Shown here: positions 6,877-13,005 of the stretch, one piece after another
Layout of the letters: every line of letters starts with the position of its first letter
How positions within the stretch are numbered: position 1 is the first letter of the stretch
Assembly: GCA_902476665.1 (NCBI GenBank)
Contig: CABSEO010000012.1
Location: forward strand, 1 to 15,430
DNA from: an uncultured Emergencia sp.
GTDB taxonomy: Bacteria; Bacillota; Clostridia; Peptostreptococcales; Anaerovoracaceae
DNA: 15,430 bases
Direction of reading: 5' to 3'
The notes under the pieces: model-generated
What the model saw: the letters and a program-made list of their open reading frames with translations, nothing else
What the model was told of the DNA's origin: nothing
The model's database searches: none
Translations under genes and position numbers: made by a program

Positions 6877-8298
6877 TTAAAACCTGAAATAAAGAAACGG
6901 ATTATAGGAGCCGCTGACCAGAAAGGCTGCCGTAAGAAGAAATCCAGCCCAAAAAAGGGGGATTTCTAGACTCCATCGGATTGTCTGATGATTTTTAAGT
7001 CTTTTTTCAGCAGCTTTGAACAGCCTGGCGGGAAAAGGTGTGGCACAGAGGATGCACACAATGAGCAGCAAAGCTCTTGTTTCCACAAAGTAGAGGAACG
7101 TATCATCTATAAAACTCCCTGATGCACCGAACATCATAGAGAAGTAGTGTGCCATTTTCGTCATATCATCAATGGCAAAGATAACCCAGCCGGCAATAAT
7201 GAAAACCATTGCATAGAGATGGCGAAAGACATGCGGCAGTTTCTCTGTCATCTTCAGAAGAAATAGCTTTTCGCAGATGAGAATGACGGCAAAATAGACT
7301 CCCCAAAGAATAAAATTCCAGCCGGCACCGTGCCACAGTCCTGTAAGAGCCCAGACAACGGCGATATTGAAGATTTGTCGAGGCAGGCCTTTGCGATTAC
7401 CACCCAGCGGAACATATACATATTCTTTGAACCAGGAACTCAGTGAGATATGCCATCTGCGCCAGAAATCAGTGATACTGCAGGCGGTATATGGGTAGTT
7501 GAAATTTTCCTGATAATCAAATCCAAATATTTTTCCTAAACCGATGGCCATATCTGAGTAGCCTGAAAAATCAAAATAGATTTGCATTGTAAATGCAAGC
7601 GCTCCCAGCCATGCTGCTGATGCAGAAATCGTATCCATTCGAGAGATCTCATTCCAAAGGACAAAGATCTGATTTGCGAGAAGCACTTTTTTGGCGAACC
7701 CGATGATGAAACGCCGTATGCCTTCTGCAATGCGCTCTGTATCATCAGCACGGCAGGAAAGAGCAGGCTCGACATCTCTGTAGCGAACAATAGGCCCTGC
7801 AATCAGCTGCGGAAACAGAGAAACATATAAAGCGAAAGCAAGCAGATTTCTCTGAGCTTTTACAGTACCTCTGTATACATCGATCACATAAGACATGGTC
7901 TGAAACGTATAGAACGAGATACCGACCGGAAGCGCAATATTGAGAAGTCCAAGATTGCTTCCTGAAATCTGACTGATTGTATGAAGCAGAAAATCAGTGT
8001 ATTTGAAGAATCCCAGAATGGAAAGATTTCCTGCCACGCAGATAAGAAGTATGATTTTAATACTGTATCGTTTTTCTCTGATTCTTCTGTTTTCAATGGT
8101 AAGAGCCAGAAGATAGTTAAAAAGAATGGATAACAGCATTAAAAGTATATATTTCGGTTCTCCCCAGCCGTAAAAAATCAGACTGGCTGCGAGCAGAACA
8201 GCATTTCTGCCGCTCGTGTATTTTGCAGGTATCAGGAAATAGAATACCAGCACGGCGGGCAGAAATGCAAGTAAAAAAACTGAACTACTGAAAACCAT
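6877..8298 (-). CDS. MBOAT-family O-acyltransferase (AlgI/DltB-like)
   Basis: This 473-residue multi-pass membrane protein is of typical AlgI-type length. It carries the MBOAT core: IFYGWGEPKY (41-50), LPVGISFYTFQTMSYVIDVYRG (123-144), FPQLIAGPIVRY (162-173), DFWRRWHISLSSW (277-289, His283), YVPLGGNR (295-302) and LTGLWHGAGWNFILWG (318-333) with the invariant His323. These proteins take acyl, usually acetyl, groups from a cytoplasmic donor and pass them across the membrane for O-acylation of exported glycans or teichoic acids. No dltA/dltC genes are nearby, and a DHHW partner follows, so an acetylation role is favoured over D-alanylation. AAAGGGGG precedes the ATG, 27 nt after the transglutaminase gene. 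Confidence 0.93.
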   Translation of the reverse strand: MVFSSSVFLLAFLPAVLVFYFLIPAKYTSGRNAVLLAASLIFYGWGEPKYILLMLLSILFNYLLALTIENRRIREKRYSIKIILLICVAGNLSILGFFKYTDFLLHTISQISGSNLGLLNIALPVGISFYTFQTMSYVIDVYRGTVKAQRNLLAFALYVSLFPQLIAGPIVRYRDVEPALSCRADDTERIAEGIRRFIIGFAKKVLLANQIFVLWNEISRMDTISASAAWLGALAFTMQIYFDFSGYSDMAIGLGKIFGFDYQENFNYPYTACSITDFWRRWHISLSSWFKEYVYVPLGGNRKGLPRQIFNIAVVWALTGLWHGAGWNFILWGVYFAVILICEKLFLLKMTEKLPHVFRHLYAMVFIIAGWVIFAIDDMTKMAHYFSMMFGASGSFIDDTFLYFVETRALLLIVCILCATPFPARLFKAAEKRLKNHQTIRWSLEIPLFWAGFLLTAAFLVSGSYNPFLYFRF

Positions 8299-8325
8299 GT
8301 TTCCCCCTTTTGAAAACAGGAAGTA

Positions 8326-9456
8326 TTATAAGCTATGCGCTTCATTTTCACTGAAGGCAGATATATCCTCTTCGTATTCATCTGAAACGGTCGGAGTTTT
8401 ACCATTGTTCAATTTCTGAAGTATTCTGTCAAGTTTTTCAAAGGTCTCCGTATTTTCATTATCAAAAGTATCTTCTTCCTGGTCTCTGAAATTGTAAACG
8501 TAGATTACTTTTCCTCCAACTGCATAGGAATCTCCGAAATATACGGTTCCTGTACCGACATACAAGTTGTCAGAAATATAATTGGCAACATCCTGTGTGA
8601 AACCGTTTGTGTCCTTTAAGATGAACGATGCGGTGGATTTTCCTTTGTCAGCCGCTTTTTTCAGTTCCTTCGGGATTGCATAGAAATTATCTAATGTAAC
8701 TGCGTTTCTGAACATATAGCAGTATTTTGTGCCTTCTGCTGCAGGAATTTCTGCGTGATCCCAAGGGTAGGAACCGTCATCTTTAATGCTGTCGGGTACA
8801 TTGAAATATGTGTATTCAATATTTCCGCCTGTTCCACTGTCAAAAGTAATGTCGACATGGTACCAGTCATCTTCCAGTTTAACCAGATTCCATGCATGCT
8901 CCCCGTTCACAGTAGAATGAATAATCTGGCATGGAATATCCAGCATATCCATGAACAGCTTGAATGTAGTGGCATTGCCTACACATATTGCCTGATGATA
9001 TTTCAGAACTCCGTAAGGCAGATGACTTTTATCCTGACCGCCGTTAACAGGAGACAGATTCTCATCCTGATAGTTGACCCAGTTTATCTGCCATTCATAG
9101 ATGGCCTTTTCTTTCTCGTAATCCGACATATCATCTTTGATGACTTCTTTCAGAACTTCACGGGCTTTATCCAGGATAAAGGCATCTTCCGCATTGAGAT
9201 TCTTATCATCTTCGGTGCTTTCGGATTTGAACGCATTTATGACAGCAGTGTTATCGTATAATTCGTGAATCTTCCCTTCAGATTCTCCCAGAACTTTGTC
9301 CATCTGTTTAATCATCATACTGTTTTGAATCAGAAGTGCAGCAACCGCGATGATCAGAACGACCATGCCTCCTGCATAAATTTTGTTCAGTACGCCAGAG
9401 CCGGATGACCTGGCTGTCGGATGATCGGTATTTGTATTTTTTTTCATAAATCCCAT
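8326..9456 (-). CDS. Membrane-anchored transglutaminase-like (papain-fold) protein
   Basis: This 376-residue protein has a short cytoplasmic N-terminus, one membrane anchor (about 28-46) and an extracellular region containing a transglutaminase-core domain. The triad is intact: Cys158 in HQAICVGNATTF, His187 in VNGEHAWNLV, and Asp202 in WYHVDITFD. It could be a peptidase or cross-linking enzyme acting on the cell surface; bacterial members of this fold are often proteases. The C-terminal 100 residues are acidic and show no family I recognise. AAGGAGG lies 10 nt before ATG 9456, inside the end of the upstream lipoprotein gene. Only 2 nt separate the two genes, so translation is probably coupled. 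Its link to O-acetylation is by operon membership only. Confidence 0.85.
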   Translation of the reverse strand: MGFMKKNTNTDHPTARSSGSGVLNKIYAGGMVVLIIAVAALLIQNSMMIKQMDKVLGESEGKIHELYDNTAVINAFKSESTEDDKNLNAEDAFILDKAREVLKEVIKDDMSDYEKEKAIYEWQINWVNYQDENLSPVNGGQDKSHLPYGVLKYHQAICVGNATTFKLFMDMLDIPCQIIHSTVNGEHAWNLVKLEDDWYHVDITFDSGTGGNIEYTYFNVPDSIKDDGSYPWDHAEIPAAEGTKYCYMFRNAVTLDNFYAIPKELKKAADKGKSTASFILKDTNGFTQDVANYISDNLYVGTGTVYFGDSYAVGGKVIYVYNFRDQEEDTFDNENTETFEKLDRILQKLNNGKTPTVSDEYEEDISAFSENEAHSL

Positions 9457-9458
9457 GA

Positions 9459-9956
9459 TTACTCAGCCTCCTTGCTGATATTTTTTCTGATTTCTGTTTC
9501 AAACTTCTGGTTATCATCACTGATGATAAGGACTACATAATTTCCTTGCACGATGACATAGGCACTGTCCAGCTTCGATACCTCTTCAGGTTTATAATTG
9601 GCAAACATATTTCTGCGCTCAGATATACGATCTTCCAGCTTGCGTTTTGCAATGGAGACATCGGCATTATTTTTCAAATGCATGATAGAAATCTCATCAG
9701 CTTTGCCGCCGCTTTCTGTATACAGTACAGCTCCGTCGTCCAGCATATCATACTGCACTCCGTACATTGTATCGAAACTGTCCTTGTACAGATCTTCGCC
9801 ATAGGTGGTGTAAGTATCAAAGCTGCCCTTGTCAGCAATCTGGGAGCATGCTTTGACAATATCAATGCAGGACACTTCTTTACTGCCGGCACCACATGAT
9901 GTGAGAATGCCGCAGCCAATGATGAGGCATAATATTACCAGTGCTTGCTTCTTCAT
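9459..9956 (-). CDS. DUF4358-type lipoprotein
   Basis: This 165-residue secreted lipoprotein has signal peptide MKKQALVILCLIIGCGILTSC with lipobox LTSC and lipidated Cys21. The mature part resembles DUF4358 proteins: the SYDTY-like start GSFDTYTTYGEDLYKD (44-59), a basic-acidic central helix with ISERRNMFANYKPEE, and the late strand AYVIVQGNYVVLIISDD (132-148). The function of this family is not established; members are commonly seen beside MBOAT and DHHW genes in Clostridia, as here. It is the first gene of the minus-strand operon, preceded by AAAGGGGT. The family call is from recognition of pattern and context, so it is less certain than the lipoprotein call. Confidence 0.8.
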   Translation of the reverse strand: MKKQALVILCLIIGCGILTSCGAGSKEVSCIDIVKACSQIADKGSFDTYTTYGEDLYKDSFDTMYGVQYDMLDDGAVLYTESGGKADEISIMHLKNNADVSIAKRKLEDRISERRNMFANYKPEEVSKLDSAYVIVQGNYVVLIISDDNQKFETEIRKNISKEAE

Positions 9957-10061
9957 AATTTTACCCCTTTCGTTTTTTTCTCCAAAAAACAGTCTTGTTT
10001 TGAAGTAAATTTATCATAGCAGAGGAAATCTCAAAAATCGAGAAAAGAATACATTGATATC

Positions 10062-10087
10062 CTTAATTATTCTTAATGAGCGTTAAT
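10062..10087 (-). promoter_or_regulatory. Three-copy direct repeat, response-regulator-like box facing the O-acetylation operon
   Basis: Read on the minus strand, hexamers ATTAAC, ATTAAG and ATTAAG occur at exactly 10-bp intervals (plus-strand 10082-10087, 10072-10077 and 10062-10067), separated by 4 nt. One-turn-spaced direct repeats are characteristic of OmpR/PhoB-family regulators. The array lies about 105-130 bp upstream of the lipoprotein start. A -10-like TATTCT begins 10 nt after the last copy. Confidence 0.5.
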
Positions 10088-10220
10088 GAAAAAGAAAGCA
10101 TTACGGGTAAAAGAAGTGACTCTCCAGACGTATGAGAAAGAGTCCAGGGGGGAGCGTTACTTGTTTTAGAGTAGAAGCGATGAAAATATATTAGAATGTA
10201 TGAAAAAATATAAAATTTAG

Positions 10221-10247
10221 ATTAAGAAATTCTTAAGGTTTCTTAAG
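10221..10247 (+). promoter_or_regulatory. Three-copy NTTAAG direct repeat facing the hydrolase genes
   Basis: Hexamers ATTAAG (10221-10226), CTTAAG (10232-10237) and CTTAAG (10242-10247) are spaced by 5 and 4 nt. The first two fit the NTTAAG-N5-NTTAAG layout described for streptococcal CiaR. They also form overlapping palindromes (TTAAGAA/TTCTTAA at 10222-10236). The array lies about 90 bp upstream of the promoter at 10334. Confidence 0.5.
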
Positions 10248-10301
10248 AATTCTGAAATCGCTGTACATGTTGATTTTTCAATATTTATAGCGATTTTCTT
10301 T

Positions 10302-10318
10302 TGTGAAAGTTATGTGAA
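10302..10318 (+). promoter_or_regulatory. TGTGAA-N5-TGTGAA direct repeat, WalR-like box
   Basis: Two identical hexamers TGTGAA (10302-10307 and 10313-10318) are separated by 5 nt. The WalR/YycF consensus is TGTWAH-N5-TGTWAH, so each half differs only at position 4. The repeat ends 15 bp upstream of the -35 hexamer of the hydrolase promoter, a suitable place for an activator, and WalR controls wall hydrolases in Firmicutes. Confidence 0.5.
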
Positions 10319-10333
10319 GAATCTTTAGAAACG

Positions 10334-10362
10334 TTGACTTTTTGATGTATATAGTTTAGAGT
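10334..10362 (+). promoter_or_regulatory. Promoter of the NlpC/P60 hydrolase pair
   Basis: TTGACT (10334-10339) and TAGAGT (10357-10362) are separated by 17 bp, giving five and four matches to the sigma-A consensus. The start codon of the first hydrolase is 45 nt downstream of the -10. Confidence 0.5.
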
Positions 10363-10407
10363 ATAGCTTGTGAGACAATTGAAAAACATGAAAAGGAAGA
10401 TAGTATT

Positions 10408-11586
10408 ATGACAAATGAATCTATGACAAGAGTCAATACTAAAATCAAAAGGGTGTTTAAAGCAACTGCCTCAGTTTTATTGATTGCAGCCATGGTTTTC
10501 ACAACAGTATTCAGCACAAGCAGCCGTTCTTTTGCGGCAGAGGATACAACCGGAGAATTGTGGGCAGTCACCATTGGAGATGAAGAAATTTTATATGTGG
10601 ATTCAGAAGAGTCCGGAAAACAGGTAATAGAGGGGTTAAAGAACTATTATCTGTCAGAAGGATCAAATGTGATTGATGTACAGTTTGATCCGGTGATTGA
10701 AATTAAGGAAGTTACATCTGTTTATGGTTTAGAGTTTGAAGCACTCAGCAGCAATACCACTGATGTTGAGGATGCGGTTGAACAACTGAGCGAAGGAAAG
10801 GTTGAATACTATGTCTATAAGACGGAGGAAGGCGACAGTCTGGAGTCCATCGCAAAAGACAAAGGTATTTCAGCCAAGAAACTGGTAACCCTGAACTTCA
10901 ATGATTACGACGCAGACGAAACGATTAAGGAAGGCACTTATCTGGTGCTTTATGGGGAAGTTCCGTATGTGGAAGTAACCACAGTAGAAGAGATTACCAC
11001 TACGAAGTCAATTGACTATGACACAGTTTACAAGAATTCTGCCACTATGAAAAAGGGCACTCAGAAGGTACAGACAAAAGGAGTAAAAGGCAAGAAGGAA
11101 GTGGTCGAAAAGGTCACGAAGGTAAACGGTGAGGAAACAGATAGTGAGTTGATTTCCTCAGAAGTTGTTAAAAAGCCTACTGATAAGGTTGTCCTGAAGG
11201 GAACCGGCTCAGTAACGGCAAAGGCTGGCAAAACTTTTGATTTTGCTGAAGGAACAGAAGTTGTAGAATATGCAAAGAAATTTGTCGGCAATCCTTATGT
11301 ATATGGAGGAACCAGTCTGACAAACGGTGCAGACTGCTCAGGTTTTGTATATTCCGTATATAAACATTTCGGCGTGAACCTTCCGCGTGTCGGTCAGTCC
11401 AGCGTGGGAAAATCTGTTTCTTATAAGAATGTGAAGCAGGGAGATATTTTGATTTATTCAGGTCACGTTGCAATTTATGCAGGCAATGGTAAAGCGGTTC
11501 ATGCAGTTAATGAGCGTCTGGGAATCAGAATTACCAGCGTTAACTATACAGGACCTGTTATCGGTGTAAGACGAATTTTTAGCTAA
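10408..11586 (+). CDS. Secreted LysM-G5-NlpC/P60 peptidoglycan hydrolase (first paralogue)
   Basis: This 392-residue precursor has a signal peptide (hydrophobic about 19-36, likely cut after SFAA near residue 44). A conserved domain of about 70 residues follows (50-110, LWAVTIGDEEILYV...KNYYL), then a LysM-like module (134-182, YYVYKTEEGDSLESIAK), a G5 domain (about 185-266), and a C-terminal NlpC/P60 domain. Catalytic residues are Cys310 (NGADCSGFV), His353 (SGHVAIY) and a third polar residue, probably His365 (VHAVNE). It should cleave peptidoglycan stem peptides outside the cell; cleavage site specificity is not visible. AAAAGGAAG lies upstream of ATG 10408. The next gene is a paralogue starting 23 nt after this stop. 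The LysM is poorer in consensus than in the paralogue. Confidence 0.93.
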   Translation: MTNESMTRVNTKIKRVFKATASVLLIAAMVFTTVFSTSSRSFAAEDTTGELWAVTIGDEEILYVDSEESGKQVIEGLKNYYLSEGSNVIDVQFDPVIEIKEVTSVYGLEFEALSSNTTDVEDAVEQLSEGKVEYYVYKTEEGDSLESIAKDKGISAKKLVTLNFNDYDADETIKEGTYLVLYGEVPYVEVTTVEEITTTKSIDYDTVYKNSATMKKGTQKVQTKGVKGKKEVVEKVTKVNGEETDSELISSEVVKKPTDKVVLKGTGSVTAKAGKTFDFAEGTEVVEYAKKFVGNPYVYGGTSLTNGADCSGFVYSVYKHFGVNLPRVGQSSVGKSVSYKNVKQGDILIYSGHVAIYAGNGKAVHAVNERLGIRITSVNYTGPVIGVRRIFS

Positions 11587-11594
11587 TCTATGAA

Positions 11595-11600
11595 TTGAGG
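11595..11600 (+). promoter_or_regulatory. Ribosome binding site that sets the second hydrolase start
   Basis: TTGAGG ends 9 nt before ATG 11610. A TTG start at 11595 would consume this Shine-Dalgarno sequence, so ATG 11610 is preferred. Confidence 0.65.
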
Positions 11601-11609
11601 ATTATTCCC

Positions 11610-12743
11610 ATGAATCAAGTTAGACAAAGAATATCCAAAAAATATCTGATTGCAGGGGTGCTCGCCCTTGCAATCGGCATTTTAGCGGTGATTGCCGGAT
11701 TTGTGGTAAAAGCCAATGCTACTGAAGAATACTGGGATGTAAAAATCGGAACAAAGACTGTGGCGGTTTTAACGTCTGAGTCTTCAGCCAAGCAGGTCAT
11801 CCGTGACGTAAAAAACTACTACGTCAGAGAAGGGGCTGTGGTAAAATCTATACAGTGTACTCCGGCTATGACTGTTGAAAAGAAGAACTATAAAGTTTCA
11901 GACAAGCCAAAAGTGTCTACGGTTTCTACAGCGGTAGACTATATTCTGTCAGGAACGAAAGAAAAGAAAACTTATACGGTAAAGAGCGGAGACAGTGCCT
12001 GGAGCATTGCTGATCGCTATGGATTTACAGTAAGGGAACTGGCCCAGATGAATACTGATATGGATCTGGCCAACCTGTTTCCGGGTGATAAAGTACGCCT
12101 CTATGAAATGAAACCGATGGTCAGTGTTGTGATTAAACAAGAAGTTACATCTGAAAAACAGATTAAGTTTAAGACTGTGACAGAGACATCTTCGGCAGAA
12201 CTGAAAAACACCACTGTTGTAAAACAGCAGGGGGCCTATGGAGAAAAGACTGTGACAGAGTTAGTGACCAGTACCAATGGATCAGTCACAGACAGACAGG
12301 AGCTGAGTTCTGAGGTGACAAAAGAGCCTAAAAACAAGATTGTTGTAAAAGGTACAGGTGTACTTCCTGCACCGACCGATGGGACAACCTATCAGGGAAG
12401 CGGTTCCGACGTTGCCAGTTACGCTCTTCAGTTTGTAGGAAATCCTTATGTATATGGAGGAACCAGCCTGACAAATGGAGCGGACTGTTCCGGTTTTGTC
12501 CTGTCAGTCTATGCACATTTCGGCATTACTATGGCGCATGATGCCGGTGTGATGAGAAGTTACGGCAGAGAAGTTTCGCTGGCAGAGGCTCAGCCGGGAG
12601 ATCTGGTTTGTTATTACGGTCACGTCGGAATTTATATCGGCGGCGGTCAGATTGTTCATGCTGTTAATGAGAATGTTGGCATTGCAGTGACAGGAACAGA
12701 TTATATTGGTGCCGTGATGACGGTAAGACGCATAGTAGAATAA
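11610..12743 (+). CDS. LysM-G5-NlpC/P60 peptidoglycan hydrolase (second paralogue)
   Basis: This 377-residue protein has the same architecture as its upstream neighbour: signal peptide or anchor (about 12-37, ending VKANA), a matching N-terminal domain (40-100, YWDVKIGTKTVAVL...KNYYV), a clear LysM (121-165, TYTVKSGDSAWSIADRYG), a G5 domain (about 168-250), and NlpC/P60. Catalytic Cys293 (ADCSGFV), His338 (YGHVGIY) and His350 (VHAVNE) are all present. The A-x-A-like end of the hydrophobic stretch suggests secretion. Start choice: ATG 11610, with TTGAGG 9 nt upstream. It is co-transcribed with the first paralogue (23-nt gap) and followed directly by a strong terminator. The catalytic domains share a 26-nt identical stretch, showing a duplication. 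Confidence 0.93.
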   Translation: MNQVRQRISKKYLIAGVLALAIGILAVIAGFVVKANATEEYWDVKIGTKTVAVLTSESSAKQVIRDVKNYYVREGAVVKSIQCTPAMTVEKKNYKVSDKPKVSTVSTAVDYILSGTKEKKTYTVKSGDSAWSIADRYGFTVRELAQMNTDMDLANLFPGDKVRLYEMKPMVSVVIKQEVTSEKQIKFKTVTETSSAELKNTTVVKQQGAYGEKTVTELVTSTNGSVTDRQELSSEVTKEPKNKIVVKGTGVLPAPTDGTTYQGSGSDVASYALQFVGNPYVYGGTSLTNGADCSGFVLSVYAHFGITMAHDAGVMRSYGREVSLAEAQPGDLVCYYGHVGIYIGGGQIVHAVNENVGIAVTGTDYIGAVMTVRRIVE

Positions 12744-12751
12744 GATAAACG

Positions 12752-12784
12752 AAAAAGAGACGGGTTTGCTTACCGTCTCTTTTT
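12752..12784 (+). terminator. Strong intrinsic terminator after the hydrolase pair
   Basis: A 12-bp perfect stem AAAAAGAGACGG (12752-12763) and CCGTCTCTTTTT (12773-12784) surrounds a 9-nt loop. The A and T tracts at its ends make it potentially bidirectional. It begins 8 nt after the stop codon and isolates the hydrolase genes from the sigma-54 unit. Confidence 0.92.
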
Positions 12785-12810
12785 GCTGGGGCGAAAAATT
12801 TTTTATAGAG

Positions 12811-12851
12811 GTTGTAAAAATATTTATTTTACAGTAAAATATTTTTACGAC
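12811..12851. promoter_or_regulatory. Nested palindromes, probable upstream activating sequence for the sigma-54 promoter
   Basis: An outer inverted repeat pairs GTTGTAAAAATATTT (12811-12825) with 12837-12851 over 15 positions with one mismatch. Inside, TATTTTAC/GTAAAATA (12825-12832 and 12834-12841) is perfect around a single base. The unit can also be read as two dyads made of GTAAAA/TTTTAC half-sites (12814-12832 and 12834-12848) whose centres are 18 bp apart; another GTAAAA lies at 12884. The centre is about 128 bp upstream of the -12 GC, the usual distance for an enhancer-binding protein. Confidence 0.6.
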
Positions 12852-12944
12852 GCAAAAGTTATAAATACGAGGAAAGCAAGTACGTAAAATCGGAGAAAAT
12901 GAAAGGTTTACCTATGTCTGGACGAACTGTCTTTAAGAAATGAC

Positions 12945-12960
12945 TTGGCATAGAATTTGC
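12945..12960 (+). promoter_or_regulatory. Sigma-54 (-24/-12) promoter for the permease gene
   Basis: TTGGCATAGAATTTGC has the invariant GG (12947-12948) and GC (12959-12960) exactly 10 bp apart and matches TGGCAC-N5-TTGC with one change. Transcription would start near 12971, leaving a leader of about 35 nt before ATG 13006. The gene for a sigma-54 activator lies downstream of the permease. Confidence 0.85.
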
Positions 12961-12988
12961 GTTATATTACGTTGTTCGCAATTTTTTC

Positions 12989-12995
12989 AAGGAGG
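12989..12995 (+). promoter_or_regulatory. Ribosome binding site that sets the permease start
   Basis: A perfect AAGGAGG lies 10 nt before ATG 13006. The earlier in-frame ATG at 12940 lies upstream of the sigma-54 promoter, so it could not be on that transcript. Confidence 0.85.
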
Positions 12996-13005
12996 TTTAT
13001 CAAAT

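Larger units (their letters stand above)
9957..10407. other. Divergent intergenic control region between O-acetylation and hydrolase operons
   Basis: This 451-bp AT-rich stretch contains no supportable gene. It holds the repeat arrays and promoter listed separately (10062-10087, 10221-10247, 10302-10318, 10334-10362). It also has a minor inverted repeat GACTCT/AGAGTC (10118-10123 and 10139-10144, 15-nt loop) in a GC-richer island around 10100-10165, whose role is unclear. For the minus-strand operon, the -10-like hexamers TATGAT (plus-strand 10013-10018) and TATTCT (10046-10051) are candidates without clear -35 partners. I see no c-di-AMP, c-di-GMP or other riboswitch consensus. Confidence 0.7.

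Noticed and set aside
10118..10144. GACTCT/AGAGTC inverted repeat as a terminator or small RNA gene
   Set aside because: The stem is only 6 bp with a 15-nt loop and no T run on either strand.
10130..10170. Tiny open frame starting ATGAGAAAGAGT in the divergent spacer
   Set aside because: Only about twelve codons with no ribosome binding site.
10270..10298. Second promoter with -35 TTGATT at 10270
   Set aside because: No acceptable -10 hexamer at 16-18 bp downstream.
9957..10407. Cyclic di-AMP (ydaO) riboswitch upstream of the NlpC/P60 genes
   Set aside because: Such riboswitches often precede wall hydrolases, but none of the conserved core sequence or a terminator hairpin is present here.
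11595..11609. TTG start for the second hydrolase
   Set aside because: This triplet is part of the TTGAGG Shine-Dalgarno sequence for ATG 11610, and the paralogue gives no support for the extra residues.
12940..13005. Earlier in-frame ATG for the permease at 12940
   Set aside because: It lies upstream of the sigma-54 promoter's transcription start, and the perfect AAGGAGG belongs to ATG 13006.
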